From: Anaerolineae bacterium
Lineage (GTDB): Bacteria > Chloroflexota > Anaerolineae > B4-G1 > SLSP01
Direction: 5' to 3'
Assembly (NCBI GenBank): GCA_016927095.1
Contig: JAFGNI010000271.1
Location: 1-14,915 of the forward strand
DNA length: 14,915 nucleotides
How positions within the stretch are numbered: position 1 is the first letter of the stretch; each line of letters begins with the position of its first letter. The notes below the pieces were generated by a model. That model saw nothing but the letters and a program-made list of their open reading frames with translations. It was not told the DNA's origin and did no database searches. This document shows positions 6,201 through 13,060 of this stretch, piece by piece. Made by a program: the position numbers and the translations under genes.

Positions 6201-8406
6201 CCGCTGCGACCTCATCCAGCCCGTAATAGCTGACGGCGAGCAGGCCCACGTCCTCCAGGTTCTGGTGGGTGCGCCGGTGCGTGCCCCCTAACTCCCACAG
6301 CGCCGCGAAGCCCAGGTAGGTGCGGTAGCGGTCCTCGGCGGAGCGGTCGCGCCCGAAGCGGCGCTCGCTCTCACGGAAGTTGGGCGTCACACCGTGCCGC
6401 CGCTGGACCTCGAAAAGCAGGTCGCCGACCTTGTCGAAAGCGACCCCCTGATCTCCAACGTAGTCGCCCTCCACCAGCGCCGTGTAGAGGGTCTGGCGGA
6501 AGGTGAAGCGGCGGTGGAGGCTGTTCATGTGCGCCGCCTGGAGCGCGGTATCCTGGCGGTTGTCGGAGAAGGCGATGACCTTGTTGGCGCCGTCGGGCAG
6601 GGCCTGCACCTGGGCGCTGACCAGGACATCAGTGGCGGTGGAACGGCCCACGGAGCCGAAGGTGAAGAGCTTGTTATACTCGCGCGAGCGCCGGTCGTGG
6701 ACGATGCCGCAGCCGGGACAGAGCAGGAAGGGCGCCGGCAGGAAGGTGACCGGGAAGGCGCGCGGGTGAGTGCAAGCAGGCGTGGTGTCGTCGCGCGCCC
6801 GGCTCCCCGGTGTCGACACTGTCACGAAGGCGCCCGTGACGCTCTCGCCGGGCAACAGCTCGCCGCAGTCCGGGCACACGTAGTGATAGACCGGCACGAC
6901 ATCCTCGAAGCCCTGCTTGCCGCCGCGCACCTTGCCCTTGGGCGTGAGCCAATGCTCGGGCAGATCAATTCTCGGATGACCCCGCAGCAGGTAACCGGGC
7001 TGGCCCGGCAGATCGACGGCGTCCAGCTCCGCCGGGTGGACGTGCCCGGCGTCGTCCACGGCCACGCTCCAATACTCCTGCCCGCAGGCGCGGCAGAAGA
7101 CGAGGGGGAAGGTGGGCACCTGCTCGCGCCCCTCGCCGGCGCACACTGGGCACACGCGCTCGCCGCGGTCGTTGAGGTGTGGGTCGTCGGGCGCGAGGCA
7201 GGCGGAGATGGCGCGGCCTTGGGAGAAGAAAGCGTGGACCTTAGGGACCAGGGGCTGGGGACTGGGGGCTAGGGCCGGATCAGGCACAGATTGTGGCGCA
7301 GCGAGGAGGGCGGATTGGATGGCAGCCTCGGAGATACCGAGATCCGCAGCGAGTTGGGGGAGGGGCTTGGGTCCGGAGGCCAGGGCCTGGGCGACGGCGC
7401 GGATATCGGGGGCCAAGTCGTCGGGCCAGGGGGCGTAGGATTCGGTGACGACGTGGGCGGAGTCGAAGGGCTCGCCGAAGAGGCGCTGGGCGAAATGGGC
7501 CATGGCCTCGCGCGCGCTCTCCTGCCCGGTACTCTCGACAGTGGCGCTGGTGGCGATGCAGCGCAGGCTGCCAACGGTGCCCGTGTGCTGCTTGAGCCGG
7601 CGGATGAGCGCTGCGACGTCGGCCCCGCGCTTGCCCGTGTAGGTGTGGACCTCGTCGAGCACGAGGAAGCGCAGCACGCCAGGCGTGGCGAAGAGCTTGC
7701 GGTCCTCGAAGCGAGTGAGGAGCAGCTCCAGCATGACGTAGTTGGTCATGAGGATATCCGGGACAGGCGGAGTCTGAATCTGCTCGCGCGAGAGCACCTC
7801 GCTGTCGTAGGGCGTGTCGCGCCCGGTGGCACGCTGGTACTGCTCCAACGCCACGCTCTCCGAGAAGGGCGTATCGCCCGTGTAGCGCGCCAGGGTCAAG
7901 CCACTGCCGTGAAGCCGCGCGGCGAAGTCGTCGTACTGGGAGTTGGCCAAGGCGTTCATGGGATAGACAATGACCGCCTTTATGCCAGCAACGCCGCGGT
8001 CGCGCATGCGCAGGGCCTCGGACACGATGGGGATGCCGAAGGCGAAAGACTTGCCCGAACCGGTACCGGTGGCAACAACGACGTTGCGCCCCTGAAGGAT
8101 GTGCCGGATCGCCTCGGTCTGATGGCAATAGGGCTGAACCGGGGCAGAGGCTGGATCGCCGGGATCGCGACGGAAGGCGCGCAGCACGCCCTGGTGAAGA
8201 TGGCCTGTCCCGACAAGTACAGGCAGTGGATCGCCGGACGCGAAGGGGCGCGAGAGCTGGATGTAGGGCGGTTTCCAGAGCAAGGTGCCGTTCTCGATGC
8301 GCGCCATCACCCAATCGCGGATGGCAGGGTCCTGAAAGCGCTGAAAGGTCTCGACGTAGGTGCGGTAGTCCCGGCGGACCTGGTCTAGGATGTCAAATGG
8401 GTTCAT
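3220..8406 (-). CDS. DEAH-box DUF1998 helicase with zinc ribbons and C-terminal Vsr/DUF559-like nuclease domain
   Basis: 1,728 residues from the ATG at 8406 (GGAGG at 8415-8419, 8 bases away; an ATG at 8430 lacks such a site). Superfamily 2 motifs in order: ATGTGSGKS (about 112-120), DEVH (251-254), SAT (286-288), FSDNRQD (613-619), TPTMELGIDIG (985-996) and QRAGRAGR (1015-1022). CxxC zinc-ribbon pairs lie near 419/438, 511, 563, 904 and in the 1,300-1,460 region. DUF1998 occupies about 1534-1609, with GGSG and the CEAACYGC cluster. The last 100 residues (IADFAYEP, Asp1669; VFVDGSPHH, Asp1681; then VRKRTRLKALGYRVVVI) look like the Vsr/DUF559 PD-(D/E)XK fold. The architecture resembles MrfA/YprA and the DISARM DrmA+DrmB pair fused in one chain, roughly twice MrfA's length. 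It likely translocates on DNA powered by ATP and cuts it. It is very GC-rich (82% in 5341-5400) and starts 5 bases after the preceding gene's stop, so the two are probably co-translated. Confidence 0.9.
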   Translation of the reverse strand: MNPFDILDQVRRDYRTYVETFQRFQDPAIRDWVMARIENGTLLWKPPYIQLSRPFASGDPLPVLVGTGHLHQGVLRAFRRDPGDPASAPVQPYCHQTEAIRHILQGRNVVVATGTGSGKSFAFGIPIVSEALRMRDRGVAGIKAVIVYPMNALANSQYDDFAARLHGSGLTLARYTGDTPFSESVALEQYQRATGRDTPYDSEVLSREQIQTPPVPDILMTNYVMLELLLTRFEDRKLFATPGVLRFLVLDEVHTYTGKRGADVAALIRRLKQHTGTVGSLRCIATSATVESTGQESAREAMAHFAQRLFGEPFDSAHVVTESYAPWPDDLAPDIRAVAQALASGPKPLPQLAADLGISEAAIQSALLAAPQSVPDPALAPSPQPLVPKVHAFFSQGRAISACLAPDDPHLNDRGERVCPVCAGEGREQVPTFPLVFCRACGQEYWSVAVDDAGHVHPAELDAVDLPGQPGYLLRGHPRIDLPEHWLTPKGKVRGGKQGFEDVVPVYHYVCPDCGELLPGESVTGAFVTVSTPGSRARDDTTPACTHPRAFPVTFLPAPFLLCPGCGIVHDRRSREYNKLFTFGSVGRSTATDVLVSAQVQALPDGANKVIAFSDNRQDTALQAAHMNSLHRRFTFRQTLYTALVEGDYVGDQGVAFDKVGDLLFEVQRRHGVTPNFRESERRFGRDRSAEDRYRTYLGFAALWELGGTHRRTHQNLEDVGLLAVSYYGLDEVAAADDYWADIPCMAGLTTDQRYDLLLGLMDLLRKRLAFPHPALLSSGKFERDVVARLNAAAYIHDELFDGPIGYSDTADPGRGYTVHRLTGTNTQPVVWVKRVFNALGMPLDHAEVVALVTRIVEKLGDPQAEFLVQHYVKGYGRRTYGLWMVNLNTVTLAADDSPDHWRCPKCGTVHRFRTLRTCTGTTCLTVLEEQTLTHNYFRQVYATPLGEAVPVRAEEHSGQVDGKTRREIEIRFRDGDDPLNVLVCTPTMELGIDIGHLNAVTLRNVPPSPSNYAQRAGRAGRSGQPALITVFAGVGSARGPHDQYFYRFPEKMIAGAIAAPRFRLDNQALLTTHIHALVLETMGLLGAERLPGKPVDLLDLAQSQGREGGLLLFPLYPDWRAAYEQGIARNRAAIVRAVETAFEAEIRNFAWFDRDFIERSVDCFVDRLDRAMDRWRDEYDRLGAELETTNWTLGEEQFDYSLSRRREVIERKREEMREGRDDWYLYRYLGGEGFLPGYAFPPQATTLAFDDQEAELARSPDIALSEYAPGNFVYYRGERYEVTHARPRHRRAEGNTAGGQAPAETELDIERVQICPECQRAYVGREEATQPRCDCGADLTATHPHHAMALIDMYARRRARITADEEERLRRGYVLSTHYRAGGEQGAFTVTGDTGPAFTLTLEHNGEILQVNQGPREEEDQAQGFTLCRKCHAWLTGDTALTAHVWTSQDQGKCPRHATAADLERGLWLTATTRSDLALFDVPLPAGAAQDQPEAFYLTLANTLQRALLVAFNLDERELSGFLAPSPDDDIPFRVVLYETTVGGSGVLASVAEPGRLTTALACARELLHEGDPEGGCEAACYGCLLSFYNQRHHALLDRTLVLPWLQGLGAVTAMPVVSTNRYSELAAQCESDLERQVLRAICDRRLPLPDAAQQTILDGDAPLAIADFAYEPRILVFVDGSPHHRDYVQQADVRKRTRLKALGYRVVVIDAEDLEVGLAELGEKLS
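7244..7278. repeat. G-rich 7-base tandem run inside the helicase gene
   Basis: Five contiguous heptamers (consensus GGGGCTG/GGGACTG on the plus strand) lie in the helicase gene. They encode the Pro/Ala/Ser-rich linker ALAPSPQPLVPK at about residues 379-390, between the first ATPase lobe and the first zinc ribbon. Because 7 is not a multiple of 3, gain or loss of one unit would shift the frame. Confidence 0.55.
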
Positions 8407-8411
8407 GTGCT

Positions 8412-8939
8412 CTACCTCCGGCGCTGCCACGCGTACAACTTAGCCTCTGCCTCTGTCAGAAGATCATCAGCAAAGCGCTGTAGTTCCTCGGCTGAGGCGG
8501 TCAGAGTAAGCCCATAGTGAGTGCCACTAATGTAGGGCGGCGAATCGAAAATGCCAGTGTTCAGGCCGATGGTCAGTTCATAGCAGCTGGTGGACTCATC
8601 GCCAGTAGGAACGTCAAAGCGACGGGCGTGCAGGATCAACTCGGGGCTTTCGGAGGGGAGGTAGATCTCACTCCGACCCTCCAGTGTCCCCTTAATCAGG
8701 GCCTCGACTCCAGCAAGCCATCCCTGAAGGGACATATGGAGAAGGTGCACGTGATGCGATAGGATCTCCTGCTCTCCAAGCCAAAAAGAAACCTGTGCCC
8801 GAACCACCCCCAGGGAAGTGTTCATCATAATAGGCCCGAGGGGCTTGAGCGGCTGCAGACAGCCCCCCACCCGCTCTAGGACTTCGATACGAGCAAACGC
8901 AGGCCCGGCATCCTCAATATAGCGACTAGTCTCGACCAT
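8412..8939 (-). CDS. unrecognised 175-residue protein coupled to the helicase
   Basis: 175 residues; the ATG at 8939 has AGAGG at 8948-8952, 8 bases upstream, so the start is well supported. I do not recognise the family. The protein is acidic to neutral and mixed alpha/beta, with no signal peptide or membrane segment. Features are a beta-like opening, a helical middle (HLLHMSLQGWLAGVEALIKG, about 67-86), a beta-rich second half and a helical end (SAEELQRFADDLLTEAEAKL, about 149-168). The general pattern (a WL/L helix, then strands, then a terminal 'LxxFxxxL' helix) faintly recalls WapI-type immunity proteins, which is not enough for a call. Its stop lies 5 bases before the helicase ATG, and the helicase ribosome binding site overlaps its end. 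It may be a partner, adaptor or regulator of the helicase; this is inference from position only. Confidence 0.75.
   Translation of the reverse strand: MVETSRYIEDAGPAFARIEVLERVGGCLQPLKPLGPIMMNTSLGVVRAQVSFWLGEQEILSHHVHLLHMSLQGWLAGVEALIKGTLEGRSEIYLPSESPELILHARRFDVPTGDESTSCYELTIGLNTGIFDSPPYISGTHYGLTLTASAEELQRFADDLLTEAEAKLYAWQRRR
8415..8419 (-). promoter_or_regulatory. Shine-Dalgarno deciding the helicase start
   Basis: Minus-strand GGAGG lies 8 bases before the ATG at 8406 and inside the last codons of the preceding gene, whose TAG is at 8412-8414. It favours initiation at 8406 and suggests translational coupling. Confidence 0.65.
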
Positions 8940-8996
8940 GTCTGTGACCTCTCTACATCAATGCAAAGTGTGGATAGAACAGAACCCTCCCCGATG

Positions 8997-10202
8997 TTAC
9001 CCCGTCATCTCCTCCGCCGTCAGCTTGCGCGTCGTGTGATCCAACTGCTCAAGGGCCGGCATCGCTTCGGTATCTATACCCAGTTCCTCAAACCGTCGCG
9101 CCGAGGGCAATAGGCGGCCCTCCAGCGACCCGATCATACGGTTGTAGGCCACCACCGTGCTATCAAGGTTGGTGCCCAGAGTCACGACGTATTCAGCCAC
9201 TTTGCTGAGGCGCTGGTACAGCACCTTCCCCTCATCAGCAATCTGCTGGGCGTTCTTGGCAACGATGACTTGCTGCCACCCATAGCCCACCGCCTTTAGC
9301 ACAGCCAGCAACGTCACAGGCGAGGCGATGAGAATGCGCGATTCCAGGGCATAGTCCAGGAGCTCACCATCGCACTCAAAGGCAGCGCTGAGGCAGGACT
9401 CGTAGGGCACGAACATGACGACAAACTCCGGCGCCTGGTCGAACTGCGACCAGTAGCGCTTCTGCGATAATTGGCGCACTCGGGATCTCACGGCTGCCGC
9501 GTGAGCGTTCAGTTTGGACTGGCGCGTCTTCGCGTCTTGGGCTGCGGTGGCTTCAAGATAAGCATCCATAGGCGCCTTCGCGTCCACCGGCACGACGCCG
9601 CCGTTGGGCAGCTTGACGACCAGGTCTGGGCGCCCATCGTCGGTAGCGACTTGCTCCTCGAAATCGACGTGCCCGACCATGCCGGACAACTCTACGACCC
9701 GCCTGAGCTGCAGCTCGCCCCACCGCCCGCGGGCGCCAGAGGACTTGAGCGCTTCCTTGAGCGTGGTCGTGGTCTCCTGCAGCGATTGCTGTGCCTGGCC
9801 CAACTGCTGAAGCTGCTGGCTCAACCCCTGATAAGCGCCCGCCCGGGTCTGCTCCAGTTCCCGAATATGCGTATCCAACGTCCCCAACTTTTCACCAAGT
9901 GGGCTAACCAAGTGCATAAGCTCTGACTTCGAGCGGTTCAGTAGCTCATCAGCATTGGACTTCAGCGACTGGCCGGCAAGCGCTTCGAAGGCCTCGCGCA
10001 TCTGGGTCTGTGCCTGCTCCACCCAGGCCAGTTTCTCGGCCTCCATCTCCTGGCGTACCTGCTGTTTCTCAAACTCACTGCGAAGCTGATTCAGTTGCTT
10101 GCTCTTTGGTTGCACCGCAAGAAACCACAGAGCTGCAGCACCTACCCCTAAACCCAGGATGCCTCCGGTGATGAAAAGCGCCACCCCTGCATAGATACTC
10201 AT
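8997..10202 (-). CDS. rmuC: RmuC family protein, membrane-anchored, nuclease-like
   Basis: 401 residues from the ATG at 10202, with GGGAG 10 bases upstream; a GTG at 10232 would add 10 residues before the membrane helix. Residues 4-28 form one transmembrane helix, about 30-155 a long coiled coil, and the rest the RmuC domain. Hallmarks are GRWGELQLRRVVELSGM (159-175), RPDLVVKLPNGG (191-202) and VPVDAKAP (204-211), then MFVPYE and SPVTLLAVLKAVGYGW. Asp193, Asp207 and Lys209 fit a PD-(D/E)XK-like active site. RmuC proteins are linked genetically to limiting inverted-repeat rearrangements; the biochemical role is not settled. Chromosomal rmuC is normally a housekeeping gene, so its place in a defence operon is notable. 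The 177 bases upstream (10203-10379) hold no gene and no clear promoter or terminator. The next gene follows after 57 bases. The family call is secure. Confidence 0.92.
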   Translation of the reverse strand: MSIYAGVALFITGGILGLGVGAAALWFLAVQPKSKQLNQLRSEFEKQQVRQEMEAEKLAWVEQAQTQMREAFEALAGQSLKSNADELLNRSKSELMHLVSPLGEKLGTLDTHIRELEQTRAGAYQGLSQQLQQLGQAQQSLQETTTTLKEALKSSGARGRWGELQLRRVVELSGMVGHVDFEEQVATDDGRPDLVVKLPNGGVVPVDAKAPMDAYLEATAAQDAKTRQSKLNAHAAAVRSRVRQLSQKRYWSQFDQAPEFVVMFVPYESCLSAAFECDGELLDYALESRILIASPVTLLAVLKAVGYGWQQVIVAKNAQQIADEGKVLYQRLSKVAEYVVTLGTNLDSTVVAYNRMIGSLEGRLLPSARRFEELGIDTEAMPALEQLDHTTRKLTAEEMTG

Positions 10203-10379
10203 AGTCCTGGTTCTCCCTTCGATGGACAGCACAACCCAGATCGCTGATTACGTTGATAAGTCCTAATGCCACTGACGTAGTTCTCCCCACGCCTGTGCCG
10301 CAATACCAGCATCCATCACAGTCCTGGGTCCACGCTGTGACGACCGCCTTTCATGAACAACGGTACAGGTGATACCCTG

Positions 10380-11126
10380 TCATCCACTGAGAAACTCTGC
10401 AATCGCGTCCCATGTCACATAGGGCTCCTGAATGCGCGCATGCACGACATCACGCTCAGCCTGCACCACGAGACCAAAGTGCAGCGTCTTGCCCAATCGC
10501 CGTGCCAGCACCGGTCCCATCTCCATCTGCCGATCGTACTGCTCCTGGCTCAGATTGCTGAGATACTTGCACTCGATAATCACCACGTGTCGCGGCAGGA
10601 TGAGCAAAGCGTCGGCCTCAGTGTCAAGGAGTTGGCGGATTCGCATCAGGCGCGCGGCCTCACCAGGCGTGACATGCTGCGCCAGGAAGTCTCGGTGCCA
10701 ACCGCTGCGACCTGGCGCTGCAGGATGTCGAATGGGGCCACCCGGGTGGCGACGCCTGAAAGTTTCGGCATCGTAGTCGGATGGCAGACCAAACAGACCG
10801 TTGTAGTACGCGATCAGCGCTTTCTCGCGCTCGGGCTTCTGACGGCAGGCATAGAAGTCCGCAGTAAACAGATCACGCAGCGGGAAAGCCAGATGGTACG
10901 GACGACTGTGACGAGCTTCAGCTTCTGAGCACGGGCACTCAATCTCACGCAGGAACCACACCCTGCCCTCTGGCATAGTGAGCAGCGGGACCAGCCACCG
11001 CACTTGCTGCGTTCGCTCGGCGCGGTTGATCGCGAAGTCGAAATCGCTCACCAGCGAGAAGGACCCTCCAATCATGGCAGACTCAGTTTCCAAAGCTTCA
11101 ACTTTCCCGGTGCTCACCTCATTCAC
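10380..11126 (-). CDS. PD-(D/E)XK nuclease-like protein, family not recognised
   Basis: 248 residues if translation starts at the GTG at 11126, which overlaps the preceding Mrr stop by 8 bases (GTGAATGA), a common coupling arrangement. An ATG at 11174 with GGAG just upstream is an alternative (264 residues, 56-base overlap), and an internal ATG at 11075 is possible. The core is at about 170-187: EADALLILP followed by VVIIECKYL, giving Asp172, Glu185 and Lys187 of a D-x(n)-E-x-K site as in restriction and archaeal Holliday-type nucleases. A Gln/Tyr helix (LSQEQYDRQMEM) follows, as often seen in this fold. The N-terminal half contains a cysteine pair (ECPCSEAEARH, about 63-73) and basic His/Arg-rich stretches (about 123-145). 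The predicted activity is DNA cleavage, probably together with the adjacent Mrr protein. No signal peptide or membrane segment is seen. The fold call is moderate; specificity is unknown. Confidence 0.75.
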   Translation of the reverse strand: MNEVSTGKVEALETESAMIGGSFSLVSDFDFAINRAERTQQVRWLVPLLTMPEGRVWFLREIECPCSEAEARHSRPYHLAFPLRDLFTADFYACRQKPEREKALIAYYNGLFGLPSDYDAETFRRRHPGGPIRHPAAPGRSGWHRDFLAQHVTPGEAARLMRIRQLLDTEADALLILPRHVVIIECKYLSNLSQEQYDRQMEMGPVLARRLGKTLHFGLVVQAERDVVHARIQEPYVTWDAIAEFLSG

Positions 11127-12318
11127 TACCGTCCGGCCCTTCTTCAACTTCGAATTGGGTGAGCTCTGCAACATCAAACTCCAAGTACTCGACCGTACGT
11201 TTCGTTACGCCAATCTCGTGAGCCACCAATAGATCAACCAGCTTTTCCCCGTCAATCAGCGTGATCGGTGAAGCGCCTGATTCAAAGGCAGCATCCATCG
11301 TTCCCTTGGAAAAACCGCCCGTAGTGATGATCGTACCCCGCACGGCACCGAAGCGATGCAGAGAACCACGCAACTGATCTAGCACAGGTCGATGGAGATT
11401 GGCTTGGCGTCGCTTCACTTGGACAACCTCCCTAACCGAGCTAATGCCCAACTGGATGTCCGCGACGACATCGACCCCTTTGTCGTTCGCATGTGGAGTC
11501 GTCTTGACGTTCGTGTACCCCATCTGCTCCAAAAGAAACTTCACGAGCTCCTCAAACTTGTAAGGATCCATCGTGAGTAGGTATTCGCTGAGCTGATCAC
11601 GTGCTTGCTGCGTGAGATCCTTGGTTAGCCGTCGCAGCTCAGTGTGCTGCCCAGCCGCCTGTCTACCCGGCACCAAAGCCGCATACTGTTCAAGATACCG
11701 CAGGCCGGCTTCGGTCACCTCATACGTCTGGGATCGCATCTCTACATACCCACGCTCAACAAGATTCCGCAAGCGATCATATAGTGCACCCTTGATTACG
11801 TTTTCGCTGCGGTAAGTCGTCTCCGTCATGCAGAAGCTGCTAAAACCGGGGAGGAACTCACCACGCTTACCAGGCCCGCGCTCAGCCACGAGTTGGAGGA
11901 TCGTGAGTATGCCTTCATAGCTGTCAATCTCTGCAACCACCTTGCCCTCGGGATTGTCGAGAAACTGCCTGCCTCGATTTGTCACCTGCAGTACGTCTTT
12001 AGAGCCGCGAACCAGCAGATCGTGCTTGGTGGTCATATACCAGGATCCGCGTAGGTATCTGGGATTGAGCTCATGCTTGGATTCCTTCCAGATCCGTTTC
12101 GCCAGGGCCTGTTCATCCCCGCTTAGACGCTCTACGATCCACTCGTCGGGGTTGGTCCAGTCCTCGTTCTCCTGTGGGCTCCCACGTTGGTCCCAAATCG
12201 CGTTATAGGTGCTTCGATAGAGGCTGTAGGAAACGCCATCTAGGATGCGCAGAAAATGACGTGCACGGGTGTAGTCCGGAAGACCGGGAGTAAGGGCACG
12301 GGAGTCGTCGTCACTCAT
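11119..12318 (-). CDS. Mrr-type restriction endonuclease
   Basis: 399 residues; the ATG at 12318 is preceded by AAGGAG at 12327-12332, 8 bases upstream. The C-terminal catalytic domain (about 250-375) opens with YKFEELVKFLLEQMGY and carries KGVDVVA (Asp283) and REVVQVKRRQ (Gln300, Lys302), the D...QxK site typical of Mrr, followed by GTIITTGGFSKGTMDAA and a SPITLIDGEKLVDLL segment, also typical. The N-terminal part (about 135-215) looks like a winged-helix DNA-binding region (ENVIKGALYDRLRNLVERGY, then VTEAGLRYLEQ), as in Mrr_N proteins. Residues 1-130 are a further helical, Trp-rich region I cannot name. Mrr enzymes cut modified, usually methylated, DNA, so this protein must tolerate the methylation made by the operon's own methyltransferase, or act when modification is foreign. 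Its 3' end overlaps the next nuclease gene. Composition is lower in GC than the helicase. Family call is secure. Confidence 0.9.
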   Translation of the reverse strand: MSDDDSRALTPGLPDYTRARHFLRILDGVSYSLYRSTYNAIWDQRGSPQENEDWTNPDEWIVERLSGDEQALAKRIWKESKHELNPRYLRGSWYMTTKHDLLVRGSKDVLQVTNRGRQFLDNPEGKVVAEIDSYEGILTILQLVAERGPGKRGEFLPGFSSFCMTETTYRSENVIKGALYDRLRNLVERGYVEMRSQTYEVTEAGLRYLEQYAALVPGRQAAGQHTELRRLTKDLTQQARDQLSEYLLTMDPYKFEELVKFLLEQMGYTNVKTTPHANDKGVDVVADIQLGISSVREVVQVKRRQANLHRPVLDQLRGSLHRFGAVRGTIITTGGFSKGTMDAAFESGASPITLIDGEKLVDLLVAHEIGVTKRTVEYLEFDVAELTQFEVEEGPDGSE

Positions 12319-12336
12319 ATGAGTATCTCCTTGATG

Positions 12337-13060
12337 TCATCTCAACTGAGTCAAATCATCCTTATCACTGAAGAAGTAGAACTGTACACTCTCAACCAGG
12401 TTGCCGTAGCGCGCAAGCCACAGCTCGGGTACGCGACGGTCGTTGCCGAAGACCTAATGTTCGTTCTCGTTATGCCTGCCCTACCGCACCCACGGCATCC
12501 AGGGCTCCAGCGCATCGTGCCAAATCTCACGTGCTCCCCAGCCATTCGCTTCAGCGCTGCCGTAGCGCGCACGAATTCCTGTCGTGACATTAACCCAGCC
12601 ACGCCGGAATACGACATCATCGGAAAGTCCTTTAATCCGCTTGACCAAGTCGGGCAAGTCTTCGCTTTTGAGCAACCCTTCGAGAGTTCCGGCGCTTCCT
12701 TCAGTCTTATCGAAAGTAACAGTCGGCGTGCGGATCTCAAACTCGACCGTCTGATACCCTCCGCCAAAGGAGAGTAAACCCACCATGACATGCACCCGAC
12801 ACCCAGATCGCTTCAGGATTGTCTTGATAGGATCGGATAGTGCATCACAGCCTGCCTCCTCAAGAAACTGGAACCAGTACCAGTTGGACCTTAACACTTC
12901 CGCTGCCTTAACTACTCCTGCCAGTTCTGGATCCCGTCCTTTCTCAACGTAGAGACCGGTATACAAGAACTCGGTCTCGTAACGGTGGAAACACAGCTTG
13001 CTGAATCGATAGGCAGAGATTGCATCTACGGTAAGATGAGTTAAGGCCAGATGATTTCAT
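12337..13060 (-). pseudogene. probable full extent of a disrupted operon gene (one frameshift, two amber stops)
   Basis: The ATG at 13060 has an ideal GGAGG (13066-13070) and directly follows the preceding TAA, yet its frame stops after 38 codons. Shifting one base within the first few codons gives a reading frame that stays protein-like through 12481. In that same frame, after the TAG at 12481-12483, come eight codons (GRHNENEH), another TAG at 12454-12456, and then 38 further codons (VFGNDRRVPELWLARYGN and onward) ending at a TGA at 12337. That last stop is 18 bases before the Mrr ATG, the spacing expected in a tight operon. Repairing the three lesions would yield about 240 residues. TAG serves as a normal stop elsewhere in this operon (1710, 8412), so codon reassignment is unlikely. 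Either the gene decayed or the sequence has errors here. Family unknown. Confidence 0.5.
12481..12966 (-). CDS. surviving open frame (161 codons) of an unrecognised, probably broken gene
   Basis: Longest intact piece of a gene between the amidohydrolase-like and Mrr genes. Its only usable start is a TTG at 12966 with no convincing ribosome binding site. The protein-like frame continues 30 codons upstream to 13056 (…SAYRFSKLCFHRYETEF), where it meets a TGA that overlaps a well-placed ATG in the next frame. Visible sequence includes RSNWYWFQFLEEAGCD near residue 27 and a beta-rich middle (HVMVGLLSFGGGYQTVEFEI, about 59-78), then ARYGSAEANGWGAREIWHDA near the end. I do not recognise the family; there is no signal peptide or membrane helix. 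The frame ends with TAG at 12481, but coding-like sequence resumes afterwards. See the pseudogene entry for the whole span. Confidence 0.55.
   Translation of the reverse strand: MYTGLYVEKGRDPELAGVVKAAEVLRSNWYWFQFLEEAGCDALSDPIKTILKRSGCRVHVMVGLLSFGGGYQTVEFEIRTPTVTFDKTEGSAGTLEGLLKSEDLPDLVKRIKGLSDDVVFRRGWVNVTTGIRARYGSAEANGWGAREIWHDALEPWMPWVR

Noticed and set aside
4270..6291. Long plus-strand open frame of 673 codons antisense to the helicase
   Set aside because: It lies wholly opposite the helicase, whose motifs are unmistakable. Its translation is Ala/Gly/Val/Arg-rich with no recognisable domain, as expected opposite a very GC-rich gene.
10203..10379. Promoter or small gene in the 177-base gap before rmuC
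   Set aside because: I found no -35/-10 pair with acceptable spacing. The short frame overlapping the gap (10075-10290) is a shadow of the rmuC start region.
10365..10380. Small inverted repeat ACAGG...CCTGT at the end of the PD-(D/E)XK gene as a terminator
   Set aside because: The stem is only 5 base pairs with no following T-run on the transcribed strand, so it is too weak to call.
12337..12483. Amber codon reassignment (TAG read as an amino acid) to explain the in-frame TAGs
   Set aside because: TAG ends other intact genes here (1710 and 8412), so gene decay or sequence error is simpler.
12351..12791. Minus-strand 146-codon frame overlapping the disrupted gene
   Set aside because: Its translation is Ser/Arg-rich and low in typical protein patterns; the neighbouring frame carries the coding-like sequence.
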